From Anisus vortex (taxonomy: Eukaryota; Mollusca; Gastropoda; Planorbidae): a DNA stretch of 64,000 nucleotides. This document shows, piece after piece, positions 1 to 11,697 of this stretch (the first letter of the stretch is position 1; each line of letters begins with the position of its first letter). Location: contig OX421507.1 of the NCBI GenBank assembly GCA_949126835.1, positions 26,100,822 to 26,164,821 of the forward strand, written 5' to 3'. The translations under genes were made by a program, and so were the position numbers. The notes below the pieces were generated by a model. It had not been told where the DNA came from and made no database searches. It saw nothing but the letters and a program-made list of their open reading frames with translations.

Positions 1-427
1 ACTGAAACAGCTTTGTTGAGTGTCTTTATGTAGACATTTAAATTATATTTGCCGCTCCCTAGAAGTGTCGCGCCCGGGCATATGCCCCCCTCTGCCCCCT
101 CCCTTGTAAGGGCACTGCCTATAAAATAATCTTGTCGTTCTTTTCCCCACGTTTCAAACCCCGAGTCCTTCTGAATGACAATAAGACGCTCTACAGCCGT
201 GACCCATTGGATAAAGTATAAAAAAAAAACAAGAACTCATGTGTAGCCCACACCTGGACTTATAAAACCTAACATCTGAATCCTACTTAAATACACACAA
301 GTTCTTTATTACCTTATCTTCAAACACACATTTTAACAGCAATAAAAGTAAAAAATGCCATCACACGCCCGCACACTTGTGATATAAAAAGACCTTTAGA
401 TCCATTTCGAAAAAACGCGTGACGTCT

Positions 428-740
428 GAATTCACTGCCCTATTTGGCTTTACTCCCCAATAACAACAACCTGTTGCAAAGCTCAGATAAACATAAGGAC
501 AAAAACACTTTCCTTATCCCTTATGCAAGAACAAATGCATATAAGTACTCTTTATTCCCGAGTGGCATTCGGGCGTGGAATGGGTTGCCTGAACAAACCA
601 GGAAAACCAGTAACTTAACATTATTTAGAACATTGATAAAAATGCAAGACTAGACTCGGACAACGGTTGAGCGTAGGACGCAATAATCTTCTTTATAGAA
701 GTAGCGTCTGTAATGTACAAGATAAGATACAATATTGGTG
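428..740 (+). mobile_element. LINE 3' end: reverse-transcriptase ORF tail plus 3' UTR
   Basis: The frame ending at 653 reads IPYARTNAYKYSLFPSGIR followed by WNGLPEQ. Such a Tyr-rich, (F)FP..I..WN.LP segment is typical of the extreme C-terminus of the ORF2 of non-LTR retrotransposons (Jockey/CR1/RTE-like). It is followed by about 85 bp containing AGGACGCAATAATCTTC and ending in an AGATAAGATA tail. The same 3' UTR block recurs at 28345-28450 without its ORF, as expected for 5'-truncated LINE copies. The N-terminal RT and endonuclease parts are absent. Clade is not determinable here. Confidence 0.55.
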
Positions 741-914
741 GGCAAATTATATGGCTCTCAGTTGAGTTAAGTGTGGCTCCTCCATGTTCCGTGTGGGGAA
801 AGGGGGGCCTTCAGAAGACCGGCATAGCTTTTACCTCAAATGATTAAATATTGAAAAAAAATTAGTTTTATTGCATGATCTCAGTACCTAATCCCAAATC
901 TGTAAAATATACTT

Positions 915-1046
915 TAACATAACCAGTTTAATCCAGTTTCTGTGGTCATGGCATACTATGTGATTATGTGGCCAGTAACTATGCACAGCCGCCTTTACTT
1001 CACCCAAACTTAGGTCAGGTGCTCATCAGAGCTGGATAGACTGAGG
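915..1046 (-). mobile_element. SINE-1, 3' body half (interrupted by hAT at 1047)
   Basis: This is the reverse complement of the SINE-1 body (CACAGCCGCCTTTACTT, CAGAGCTGG.TAGACT), also seen at 7385, 9236, 31470, 35181, 42136 and 50387. The SINE stops at 1046, resumes at 4423-4443 and finishes at 5594-5690 with the tRNA-like head. So a single SINE is now spread over 4.8 kb because of two hAT insertions. Confidence 0.8.
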
Positions 1047-2053
1047 CAAGGGTCGGCAACCTTTTGCTAATGTTGTGCCAAACTAAGATTTCTAAAGCAT
1101 TCAGAGTGCCAACAGCCTGAAAGCAACCTGCACTATTATAATATATATATATTTTTTTTAAGCCAAAAGAATAGAAACAAATTGTGAAATTGTTTCATAT
1201 TTAATTTATTTTTTTTTAAAAATACGTGTTTGTGATTATCATCCTATTTATTTGCATTTATACAAAATATTAATTTTTTAAAATTAAATTTTCACATTTA
1301 ATTTATGGTTAAATATTGAATATTATCTACTTGTATCATTAAAATGTTTCATTAATATTGGAATTTCTTTTTTTTTTTTTTTTTTTTATTTCCTGTAGGA
1401 GGCGCGGCGGAGTTTGATCTCCTTGCCCCTCCTTTGGGCCTACTAGGCATCGTATAGTTATGAGAGCCGTAGCTCGGGGGGTGGGGTAACTCAGACCTCC
1501 TACACAGTTGTGAAAAATCTAATTGCACAAGGCGGAGAGGATCTACACATTGTGTGAGGAAGCCAGAGTGATCGAACTTAGCCAAAAGGCCGTCAGTTAT
1601 AATTAGAATTGACATTTACAACATACTATCATGAATCGGATTGGATACGTGGTGATCATACAAACCGGGTAGTTAATGTAATGTTTAAGAATGTACATAT
1701 AAATTCTTATGTCATTTAATAATTATACAATTTTCAACTATGTTTTACAGTTAGATCATTGCAAAATTATACAATGTAAGCCATTCAGTCTTATATAAAA
1801 GAAAAAAAAATTTGAAATATTAGCGCCAAGTAAACTGGTAGATTATCTACCTTTAATTTAAACAAAGTTTCCAAATTTGATTCAATAGTGATACCCAACA
1901 AGTTATGTTTTGTAATATAACTAATATTACTGACTAATTATTATTTATATATATAAATCCAGCATTATGGTATTTAATTAAAGGTATAAAATTATTTTAG
2001 GTTAAACATTTGTAAATAAACAATTGCTGCAAAAATTGTCTATCCATTTAAGG

Positions 2054-3478
2054 CAGGGGTCGGCAACCTGCGGAACGCAGTCGAGATGCGGCTCTCCAGT
2101 TCCAAGCGCAAATAATAATTATATTATTTTATTTTCAAAACTCATAAAAAATATTATACTGCAAAAAAAAAAATAAAAATATATATGCAAACAGGATAAA
2201 AACACTCAACAGAGATCAGAAGTATGACAGGAATACATAAAGGGCTAACAACGATTCTTCGGCAAAAAATAAACCACGAAATTTTAACGTTTCACTGCAT
2301 AATTCATCAAGAGGCGCTTTGTGCCCAAACATTTCCGGCCGAAATAGTTGGAGGTCATGAGCTTGGTAATTACGTCATTAACAGCATTTTGGCAAAAACA
2401 CTCTATCAGTTTAAGGAATTTCTTGAAGAAATAGAAAGCCAGTATTCTGACCTACTTCTGCAAAATAAAGTGCGATAGCTTTCCAGGGGTAACGTATTGA
2501 AACGTTTTGCTTCTTGCTTGAGTGAAATAAAAACATTCTTCAATGAAAAAGGTATTGTCCATACCGAATTGAAAGAAGACAAATTGGCTGCAAAAATGCA
2601 ACTTCATGGTGGATATCACAAAGAAACTAAATTAGCTAAATGTAATACTGCAAGGAAAGGGAAACCCAGCCTATGAAGAAGTGGTTTGTTTCAATAATAA
2701 ATTACTTCTTTTTGTCAAAGATATGGAGATCGGTAAATTACTTCATTTTAAAAATCTGAAGTAACATCGCGATGTAATCAATGCAACTAATTACTTCACG
2801 AATTACTTCAGCATGGCTATAAACAAAATGAAGGATGGATTCGCTGAGAGATTTTAACAATTCAAAACAAACGCAAGTAGGCTACTCTGCCGTTCATAGT
2901 AAATCCTCTCAACACAAATACAAATGAGATCAACATTGAGCCATTTAGAATTGATGCTGGTTCGCTTCAAATACAATTGCTGGATTTGAAAACCAAACAC
3001 TTGCGGAGTGGCAAGTTTAGAGAACTCAAGAGTAAGTTAGAAGAGTTAGAGTTCCAGAAAGCCTACACAGACGGAAGGCTCGAAAACAACAAGTTATGAG
3101 CAAGATTTTAACCAAACTTTCGAAAGGCATGCAAAGCCAATGCTCCCATTGATGTAACTTATTATAACTATCTATTATTAAAATAATTCAATAATTTTAG
3201 TTAGGACTATATTATTTGATTACTAATTTTATTATTCTAGCAGAGCTAGCTAAAATACTTAAATATGTTTTGTGCGAAACATTGGTATGTTTTTATATGA
3301 ATAAATATTATTTCATATTTAAAGATATGTATTTAAAATTAAAAAATCAAATTTATATACCTAATCCTAATCGAATACCATAATATTGAAACACAAATGT
3401 TAGTGGCTCTTTAAAAACTTGGAAATTGTGTAAATTGTAAATTTTGGCTCTTCCGTCTCAAAAGGTTGCCGACCCCTG
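2054..3478 (+). mobile_element. hAT element nested inside the 1047-4422 hAT
   Basis: It is bounded by CAGGGGTCGGCAACC and GGTTGCCGACCCCTG, a perfect 15-bp terminal inverted repeat. Flanks are ATTTAAGG and GTTTAAGG (7 of 8 identical), an 8-bp target duplication. It carries the broken transposase at 2224-3110, so it descends from an autonomous element. It is shorter than a complete hAT, so internal sequence has been lost. Confidence 0.85.
2224..3110 (+). pseudogene. decayed hAT transposase, SCAND3/GTF2IRD2-like type
   Basis: The first open stretch (2224-2478) contains HCIIHQEALCAQTF and ends near LLLQNKVR. After an in-frame stop the reading continues with LSRGNVLKRF and FFNEKG. Further along, NPLNTNTNEINIEPFRIDAG and SGKFRELKSKLEELEFQKAY occur in other frames. 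These motifs are familiar from the transposase domain shared by hAT elements and domesticated vertebrate GTF2IRD2/SCAND3-type proteins. There are stops, frame changes and an apparent deletion of the central catalytic part, so it is not functional. Family recognition is from memory of motifs, not from a search. Confidence 0.7.
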
Positions 3479-4422
3479 GTTTAAGGAGTTTCTCTTTTTA
3501 CCAATAATTGCATAAGTTTCTTATATTTATTATTAAAGTAATACAATAAATAAATGTCTTTAAAATTACATATTTTTATGTTTAACGAACGAAAATCAGC
3601 ACACAAAAAAAACTATTTTGTATGTAATTAATCGGTATCAATTAATGAGCACCTTGTCTTGAACGCAATACGCTAACTGAATAATGTCAGATACATATTT
3701 AGTCACATCTGAGTGGTGAAATGATATAAGTGAACTTTTTCAATGTTTGAAACAGCTTTCATGTGCGATAAAATATGTTCACAAGTATAAATTGAACCAA
3801 AGGCTGAAAATGCAGCGAATGCCTAGCAGTTGAGAATAGCAGACGACTTTCCTACGCAGCTTAATTCCTTCAGGATTTTTTTACTTATTGGCTCATTTTG
3901 ATGGGCATTTTTTAGATTTTTTAAATTCAACTTGCTGCATTTTTAAATTAACAATACCTCTTTACTTAAAAAATATCAAGGTCAGGAAGGAAATGGTATA
4001 AATTTAAAAGTCTAGACTTTGTTTAGAAAACTCTGCTTTGAGTTCTTCAATCTGAAAGAGCATATCTATCTATCATAATATATGTCTTATATTAGGGTCG
4101 TACGTACATGTAGTTAGTAGTAACATTTTTTTTTTAAATTGATTTCAAGTCAAGATATTATGTCCAATTTTAATGTAAATCCATTTCAGTGGTCTAACAG
4201 TTCAATTTATATTTGACCCCCGACCTTAAATGCAAGTTCAACTCACTGAAATGTGTCGCTAGGTCATTCAGAAAAATCAGATTCAACAGTCAGTTCTCCT
4301 CATTCAATACCAGAAAAAATGTTTTTTTTCATTAAGAAACATCTAATGGAGTTATCTCACGTGCCATTGAAAATCGCCCTGCATGTCATTGAAAATCGCG
4401 TTCCTGAGGTTGTCGATCACTG

Positions 4423-4443
4423 GGCTAAGGACACCCTCCAGAC
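4423..4443 (-). mobile_element. SINE-1 middle fragment between two hAT insertions
   Basis: These 21 bp (GGCTAAGG then ACACCCTCCAGAC) correspond to the 'gggacaccctcgag' segment of SINE-1. They carry the right target duplication of the first hAT (4423-4430) and the left target duplication of the second (CTCCAGAC, 4436-4443). Confidence 0.75.
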
Positions 4444-5593
4444 CATAGATTCTCAACCTTTTTCGGCTCACCGTCCCCTTTTATATTTTTTTTCCGCTCA
4501 CCGCCCCCCCACTCCATTTTCATTTAGCGACCACTCCCCCGCCCCTTTCCGCCCGTCTGGACTATAGTTTCCGCAACTTGTTTAGGCGGACTAGACTTTT
4601 TGTGCGCTTAATTATCTTTAAAAAAACTGAAAAGGAAACATATTGTAAGAATTAATAGATAAAAAAAATTGCCTAATCAAAAGGTTTAAAGTTTAAATAA
4701 ATCAATATTAATGTGAATCGTTTGCCTGGTGTGTTGCGGGCACTGATTGCTAGCAATTTGTCTTTTTTTGTTTCAAAATTGGTTGCAAAAGCCTTATGTC
4801 TAATAATCAGTGATATTTGTTATATTACAAATAAGAACTTGTTCGGCATCACTATTGAATCGAATGTGGAAACATTTTTTAATTAAAGGGAGATAATTAG
4901 CCCGTTTTATTTGAGCAAAGATTTCTATTTTTTTTCTTTAACAAAAAATAAATGGCTTACAATTTATAACTTTTAAATGATCAAACTGTAAAAAATATTT
5001 GAAAATTATATAAATATTATATGACTAAAGAATTTTTAATGTATATTTTCAAGCATTACAATAACTACCCAGTTTGTATGATTACAACTTATCGATACCG
5101 CTTAATTTTAGTGCTTCTAAACAATTCTAAGAGTTTCAAAATCATTAACGACATCTCGGTAAAACTTATCTTAATATCATTAATATTAGCAGATATTAGA
5201 GCGACAGTGATCGGTCAGCAGGGTAGACAGTCCGGTGAACCGACCACAGGACCAACCGGCCGCACACCATATTTGCCAAATACTGACCCCTACTTCATCG
5301 ACAAGTCATTGCGATTCCTATTTCTTATTAATATAATAATATGTAGGCATACTGTTGGGGGATATCGATGTGAATATCAGATATTTAGCAGCAACTGCAT
5401 TTACATCACATTTCATCCAAAAACTAATCGATTCAATTAGCTGAGGTGTTCAAATTATATCAGGTACGTTTGTACCGCCCACTTGCCCTTCACCGCCCCC
5501 CAATCGCCTTCGGGAGTGTCATCGCCCCCTTAAAGCTTCTCACCGCCCCCCCCCCCCCCCGAGGGGCGATATCGCCCCCGTTGAGAACCTATG
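4444..5593 (-). mobile_element. hAT-type non-autonomous element, family B copy 1
   Basis: It starts CATAGATTCTCAACC and ends GTTGAGAACCTATG. CTCCAGAC lies immediately on both sides (4436-4443 and 5594-5601), a perfect 8-bp target duplication. Subterminal C-rich blocks surround the ends. The copy at 55926-57026 is the same family in the opposite orientation. Positions 5201-5266 contain a SINE-2 tRNA-like head in reverse orientation. No transposase is visible; the 139-codon open frame at 5021-5440 has no recognisable domain. Confidence 0.9.
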
Positions 5594-5690
5594 CTCCAGA
5601 CCCTGGAAAAAATCCGAGCCTGCACCGGGATTCGAACTCAAGACCTTCGGTACATCAGCCAAACGCACTGCCGCACGGCCACCTATACTT
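5594..5690 (-). mobile_element. SINE-1 tRNA-like head (end of the split SINE)
   Basis: The reverse complement gives GGTTCGAATCC-like box B (here GATTCGAACTC) and the GCGTTTGGCTGATGTACC box A side, then the ACGGCCACC end. It is continuous with 915-1046 and 4423-4443 once the two hAT insertions are removed. Confidence 0.8.
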
Positions 5691-5757
5691 TATCTTATTT
5701 TTTATATATATTTTTTTACATTTAGGTAATTGATATACAAAACGTAGTGTCATTCAA

Positions 5758-5839
5758 ATGACTGTTCAAGTTTTGGAGATGGAAGGGGGGGGGGGGAAGC
5801 TAAAGGTAAAAAAAACATCTTTGTGGTCAACCAAAAGAA
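5758..5839. other. short spacer with poly-G tract
   Basis: Non-coding spacer between the SINE and the minisatellite, with a G run near 5787-5798. No feature recognised. Confidence 0.4.
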
Positions 5840-7076
5840 AATGAAATTCAAACAGCTAACATGTCAAAGGAAACCAAACAGGTAACATGTCGATGGAATT
5901 CAAACAGCTAACAGGTCCATGAAAATCAAACAGCTAACAGGTCCATGAAAATCAAACAGCTAACAGGTCCATGAAAATCAAACAGCTAACAGGTCCATGA
6001 AAATCAAACAGCTAACAGGTCCATGAAAATCAAACAGCTAACAGGTCCATGAAAATCAAACAGCTAACAGGTCCATGAAAATCAAACAGCTAACAGGTCC
6101 ATGAAAATCAAACAGCTAACAGGTCCATGAAAATCAAACAGATAACAGGTCAATGGAAATCAAACAGATAACAGGTCCATGAAAATCAAACAGATAACAG
6201 GTCAATGGAAATCAAACAGCTAACAGGTCAATGGAAATCAAACAGCTAACAGGTCAATGGAAATCAAACAGCTAACAGGTCAATGGAAATCAAACAGCTA
6301 ACAGGTCAATGGAAATCAAACAGCTAACAGGTCCATGAAAATCAAACAGCTAACAGGTCAATGAAAATCAAACAGCTAACAGGTCCATGAAAATCAAACA
6401 GCTAACAGGTCCATGAAAATCAAACAGCTAACAGGTCCATGAAAATCAAACAGCTAACAGGTCCATGAAAATCAAACAGCTAACAGGTCCATGAAAATCA
6501 AACAGCTAACAGGTCCATGAAAATCAAACAGCTAACAGGTCCATGAAAATCAAACAGCTAACAGGTCCATGAAAATCAAACAGATAACAGGTCAATGGAA
6601 ATCAAACAGATAACAGGTCCATGAAAATCAAACAGATAACAGGTCAATGGAAATCAAACAGCTAACAGGTCAATGGAAATCAAACAGCTAACAGGTCAAT
6701 GGAAATCAAACAGCTAACAGGTCAATGGAAATCAAACAGCTAACAGGTCAATGGAAATCAAACAGCTAACAGGTCCATGAAAATCAAACAGCTAACAGGT
6801 CAATGAAAATCAAACAGCTAACAGGTCCATGAAAATCAAACAGCTAACAGGTCCATGAAAATCAAACAGATAACAGGTCAATGGAAATCAAACAGCTAAC
6901 AGGTCAATGGAAATCAAACAGCTAACAGGTCAATGGAAATCAAACAGCTAACAGGTCAATGGAAATCAAACAGCTAACAGGTCAATGGAAATCAAACAGC
7001 TAACAGGTCAATGGAAATCAAACAGCTAACAGGTCAATGGAAATCAAACAGATAACAGGTCAATGGAAATCGAGTT
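5840..7076. repeat. 26-bp minisatellite, about 47 copies, with 442-bp higher-order period
   Basis: The core CAAACAGCTAACAGGTC repeats every 26 bp. Monomers differ at three diagnostic places: GCTAAC or GATAAC, GTCCATG or GTCAATG, and AAAATC or GGAAATC. The order of variants starting at 6141 (GATAAC types, four GTCAATGG types, then GTCCATG types) is repeated from 6583, exactly 442 bp or 17 monomers later. The first two monomers (5855, 5881) are the most divergent, as usual at an array edge. No long open frame exists. Confidence 0.95.
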
Positions 7077-7384
7077 GTACTAATGAAACATATGTGTGTG
7101 ACCAATCGCTCCCTCTGTCTGTCTGACTATGCTTTCATTTTAGTGCCCCCCACTGTCATAAACACGAGTAGATAATGGCATGTCATTGGCTTAGTGGCAA
7201 AAGTAACATCACGACTCCAATTAGCATTCAAAACAATTATTCTGCTTTTTAACGATCGCCTGAGTGCTCGTGTCATTGTCGTCAATGATTGTTTTTGTTA
7301 TTAGTTCCAGACATAATTGGATTTGTTCTGTACACAAGTGCATAGCCAGGCTCTTCATATCAAGTGAAGTAAAGTTTCCCGCCG
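7077..7384. other. unannotated stretch
   Basis: About 300 bp of unique-looking DNA between the minisatellite and a SINE. No coding frame, hairpin or terminal repeat was recognised. Confidence 0.4.
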
Positions 7385-7575
7385 GACCAAACTGATCCAT
7401 AGGTCCGGTGCATCACAATGCACAGCCGCCTTTACTTAACCCCAACTAAGGGTCAGGTACCCATCAGAGCTGGGTAGACTCAGGGACACCCTCCAGACTC
7501 GAGAAAAAAAAATCCCAGTTTTGACCAGGATTCGAACCCGGGACCTTCGGTACGCCAGTTGGCCACAATGCCCCT
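7385..7575 (-). mobile_element. SINE-1 copy
   Basis: The reverse complement has a tRNA-like head with box B GGTTCGAATCC, followed by a poly-T/A linker, the CTGAGTCTACCCAGC segment and the AAAGGCGGCTGTGCATTG body. The pol III box A side (7540-7575) is slightly degraded. Confidence 0.85.
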
Positions 7576-9235
7576 TAGTCTCTTCATATCAAACATTATG
7601 TCATTCTTTTTGCGTAAAAATGTCCGTCCAAAGAAGTTAGTTACGTTGGTGAAATGACCATATCACTATTTAAATTTTCCAACAGATGTCGACAACCACT
7701 GGAACGCCCGTTGTTCTGGGACGTGACACGCTATTTTTTTTTTCATTGCGCTCAAAGTGTGAAGGAAAGTCTTGACTCTTTGACTTTGGAGTAAATAAAA
7801 CGTACAATATCGACTGCAGACAATAAAACCATAGATTAATACTGGTTGGTTTCTTCTATTCAAAACAAATGTACGCAGATTACCGTACATTGGAAAATAG
7901 AACTCATGTTATATTGGGTATAGATATATAGTGTGACGAAAAGGAAAATGATAAACAGAAAGTTTTCAAATCTAGTCTTTAGCTTCTATGCAAACATATA
8001 GAAAATACAATAGTGCTGTGTGCAGACAAAAACATGTTTCCTTTATGTCGTGGTGTGCCGTCATAGTCTCGCGAAGTGCTTACTTTTACATTCTCGGTAT
8101 CTGTCCAACAGTGTACATGAGCTACTGGTCACTACACGCCTATGTCGTTGAATGATATATGTGAAGAATTTTAAGCATAATATGAACGCATGCCCATACT
8201 CTCCGGTGACTTTCTCAACAGCTCGCAAATTTGTCCAAACCGTCCATCCATTCCACTATTATCCATCTATCCTTCTGCCCATTTATTCATTCAACTTCAT
8301 TCACCCATCATTTATCTATCCATTCATGCATCAACATATCGATTCACCCATTCGTTTATCCTTATTCTGAGAATCCACTCATCCATTATTCCATCCATCC
8401 AAATGTTCACCTTTGGTTCTAAAACTAGTTTTACTAAATATACAAAAAAAAAACGTATGGCTTAAAATGAAGAAGCAGAATTATTTACTCTGATTCTAAT
8501 CTTACAATATTTCGAATCAAACTATAAGACTTCAATGTTGAATATACTTCAACGTAAACCAGTTTTAGTTCATTAAAAAATAAAATAATTAAATAAGGAT
8601 TTTCGTTTTTGACAGAAACGCGTTCAACCCAATTAGAGAGCTAACTTGGGGGTTTTCCCGTATCGCGAAGCTTAGCCGGTTAAAAATAGGTTAAGATAAA
8701 GCCACTCACACAGGAATGCATGCATACAACAGTCGAGATGAAAAAAAAAAAGAAAATAAACTGTGGGGTTTGCCCCAGTTGTTGCATCGTGCGAGACACG
8801 CCCGAAAATTTCCCACGACTGTGATGTTTGTGTTTGAGCAAGGCGCGTGCTAATGAACTGATTAGCCGGGTAGTTAGTGAGCAGAGCAGTGCAGAATAAA
8901 AGGGATAACATATGGAAACTGTGCCCAGCAGTGCCCACGTAGCGATAATTACAGATGGGGCAAATTTTCTTTTGATCTGATTAGGTCTTGTTAACTGAAT
9001 GGGGGATATCTGCACAAACTAGTCCTTCTGTGCACAATGTCCATAAAGGCCTAGTTTATAAATAGCACAGTAACATGATATTGTTACAAATTAATATTTA
9101 CTACACAATAGACAATAACATGCGATTAGTAGGCCTACTTATTAATTTAGGCATAGTCTACGATAACATGTGACAGTAGTACATTCATTGTAACATAATA
9201 TACTAATATACATACATACATTCATTGTAACATAA
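7576..9235. other. unannotated stretch with a (CCAT)-rich patch
   Basis: No gene is supported. Positions 8225-8405 form an imperfect CATCCAT-rich pyrimidine tract, which explains three overlapping Pro/His/Ser/Ile-rich open frames there. The remaining short frames have no domain features. Confidence 0.4.
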
Positions 9236-9495
9236 TATACTGCCGAGTGGCAGCGCGTTCGACAGGCGTGACGAAGGTCCTGGGTTCGAATCCTGGTGAA
9301 GGCTAATATTTTTGTTCCCGGGTTCTGGAGGGTGTCCTTGAGTCTACCCAGCTTTAATAGGTACCGGACATTAGTTGGGGTAAAGTAAAGGCGGTTGTGC
9401 ATTGTGATGGTCACACAATCACCTAGTATGCCGTAGCCACAGAAACTGGTGAACGCCGCTTCACCGGTCCCATGATCAATTTGGTCCAAAGGATA
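9236..9495 (+). mobile_element. SINE-1, nearly full length
   Basis: The head shows GCCGAGTGGCAGCGCG (box A side) and GGGTTCGAATCC (box B). The linker, GAGTCTACCCAGC, AAAGTAAAGGCGG, CCTAGTATGCCGTAGCC and AGAAACTGGTGAACG body modules follow in order, ending near ATCAATTTGGTCC. This copy and 35181-35446 are good references for the family (about 260 bp). It is a retroposed tRNA relative and not a functional tRNA gene. Confidence 0.9.
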
Positions 9496-9699
9496 GCCTA
9501 CATTACTTACTTATATTAGAAAGTATTAGTAAATATTTCTTTTTTTTCAGACCCTGTTGTCTTTGATTCTATTTTCTATATTCGAGGTCTGGAACTAAAA
9601 TCTGGTTATAATATCAGAAAATGTCCGCTAGCTGGTGGGAAGTAGAAAACAAGAGGTCGATCGATATCATGTAATGATGATTTCATCTAAATATTTCTA

Positions 9700-9885
9700 G
9701 ACGGCAACCTACGTCACGCGTGCCAGACTTAGCACGCCGAGGGATTTTTAAAGAGGCCTTAAAAGTCAATCCAAGTCTCTTCTACAATAAATTTAGTGCT
9801 ACAGCAGGGTGACTTTTAGTCTGTTGGCACTCTGAATGAATTATCCAACTTTAGCCCACTGTTATCCAAAGGTTGCCGACCCCTG
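9700..9885. mobile_element. hAT-type miniature element, family A (degraded left end)
   Basis: The right end is GGTTGCCGACCCCTG. The left end is a damaged form (GACGGCAACC). Inside are the family A words CACGCGTGCCAGAC and TTGGCACTCTGAATG seen in the copies at 10572, 25109 and 28916. The flanks do not give a clear 8-bp duplication. Confidence 0.65.
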
Positions 9886-10571
9886 TGTCCTAGATTATAC
9901 AATATCACAGAACAGCCAAAAATAGAGACATATCAATATATGTTTGTCTGATAATGACTGCAAGAGAGCGAACAGCTCTGCATCCTAGTTCATAGAAGAA
10001 GGCTCTAAACGGTGCACTTCTTATTCCATCGACTTAGTAATTCTACTTTAAACAATCAGTCCATGTTTGAGAGCTGACATTCAGGAAATATTCTCTTCAC
10101 CAAACTTTTTTTTCTTCAGAAATTCAACAGTTGATGTCATTCTCAATTTCAAATGCATAATATTCTATAAATTAATTTTTCCGCTATTAAAGGGAGACAA
10201 ACGAATGTAATTAAACATCTATTTAAACTTATTATAACCTATAGCCATTCTATAATAGGCTTAGCATTTCAAGTTTAATGGTTTGCATCAGATCTTTACA
10301 TTGCTTTTGATTTTGATTAAATCTTGTTTTAATTAGTGATAAACTCATTGGCGGAGAGAACATAATCTTCCAGACGAAAGGAATTAAAACAAAAATGTTA
10401 ACAAGGTTAGGCAGATCTCGTGGTAAAATTAACTTTTCTTTGTCGTACATAATGTTGTGTGTTTGCTACAAAGGTTTTCAGATTTTATATAGACCTCCTA
10501 TTCTCTATTTTATTATCTCTGGTGTTTCTGTAGCAATGAAAAAAAAATGGTTCATAATAGAGAACTCTAGA

Positions 10572-10785
10572 GCAGGGATCGGCAACCCACGTGACGCGCG
10601 CCAGACATGGCACGCAAGGCCCTTTTCAATGGCACGCGGCAGTATACCAAAAACGAAAAGGCAATTCAAGTGTCTTTCAAAAGAAATGGGAGTGCTAAAG
10701 CAGGAGGACTCATAGGCTGTTGGCACGCTTAATGAATTAGAAATCCTACTTCGGAACACTTTTATGAAAAGGTTGCCGACCCCTG
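10572..10785. mobile_element. hAT-type miniature element, family A
   Basis: Ends are CAGGGATCGGCAACC and GGTTGCCGACCCCTG. Flanks CTCTAGAG and CTCTGGAG (7 of 8) form the 8-bp target duplication. It is 214 bp, non-coding, with internal GACGCGCGCCAGACATGG and TGGCACGCTTAATGAATTAG. Confidence 0.85.
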
Positions 10786-11697
10786 CTCTGGAGCTATAGA
10801 GGGTACTGGAGCCAGATTAAAGCAGATTAAGAAAAATAGTATTTATAAATTATAGTTATAATGGAACTGTAGGCCTAAAAATAGACATAATAATAATATA
10901 TTGACAACATCAACTTTAGGTATATCTTAAAGTAACTTACGGACTAAATTAAGCACCATCCACTTTATCACGTCATGAATTGAATGTAGGACAAAGTTCA
11001 TGCAACGTTTATATTATGTATATATTTAAAATACTGTTGTGCGGTTTGTCTTAAAGTGGTTCGCGACGTCCCTCACTCATGGAGCGGAAAACACAGGAAA
11101 ACAATACACGTCCTAACTGCTCATTGCAGGGGAAACCACTGTGGATGAAACCACTGCAAGCGGTTCAACTGCCGTCACTAAAGAGAGATTATACAGTCGG
11201 GCAGACGAACATTTACCGCCGGGAAGCGATAGCGTCCTCTTCCCTTAAAACAACGCGCTACGCGATTCCGATAAAGAGGAAGTATTACTGCTACAGACTG
11301 GACCTAGTTTAACAAAACCGCTGACTATAGCACTTAAAGACTGTATGTAATATGTAGCCTCGCTATTACCAAACTGTGTGGAAAAGAGACAGACCTGGTA
11401 ACCACCGTGCAATTCACCATAGATCTAGGCCTTGTTGTTTGAACCCTTCCATTATTAATATTGAGAAGGAAGAAGAATGAATCGAAAAAAAGCGGATCTT
11501 TTCATAAAAGGAAAAAAAAAGTGTCATAGATTATAAAAGAAAATGCTATGAAATATTTAGTTTTAGATATATAGTCAATTAATGTGCCATTGGTTATTAC
11601 TTTGCTTTTATTGCAAGCATGGTATAAATCAAACTTGTCTTCCTATCTTTCTTTCTTTCTTTCTTAGTCCCTTAACCTTGACGGTCGTTGGGGGAAG
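10786..11697. other. unannotated stretch
   Basis: AT-rich DNA without convincing coding potential. The open frame at 11079-11312 has no recognisable domain and no splice or start context worth noting. A CTTT repeat is at 11646-11665. Confidence 0.4.

Larger units (their letters stand above)
1047..4422. mobile_element. hAT-type non-autonomous element, family A long form (contains a nested insert)
   Basis: The left end is CAAGGGTCGGCAACC and the right end is a decayed GGTTGTCGATCACTG, matching the family A terminal inverted repeat CAGGGGTCGGCAACC. Flanks GACTGAGG (1039-1046) and GGCTAAGG (4423-4430) agree at 6 of 8 bases, consistent with an old 8-bp hAT target duplication. Without the insert at 2054-3478 its length is about 1.94 kb. 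Its interior resembles the intact copy at 50934-52773 (for example the TTTAAGGAGTTT segment and the CAATACC.GAAA segment near the right end). No transposase belongs to the outer element. Confidence 0.75.

Noticed and set aside
5840..7076. CRISPR-like array
   Set aside because: Contiguous 26-bp tandem repeats with no spacers; an ordinary minisatellite.
9236..9310. tRNA gene
   Set aside because: Both pol III boxes are present, but the sequence continues into a conserved SINE body shared with many copies, and the cloverleaf stem pairing is poor.
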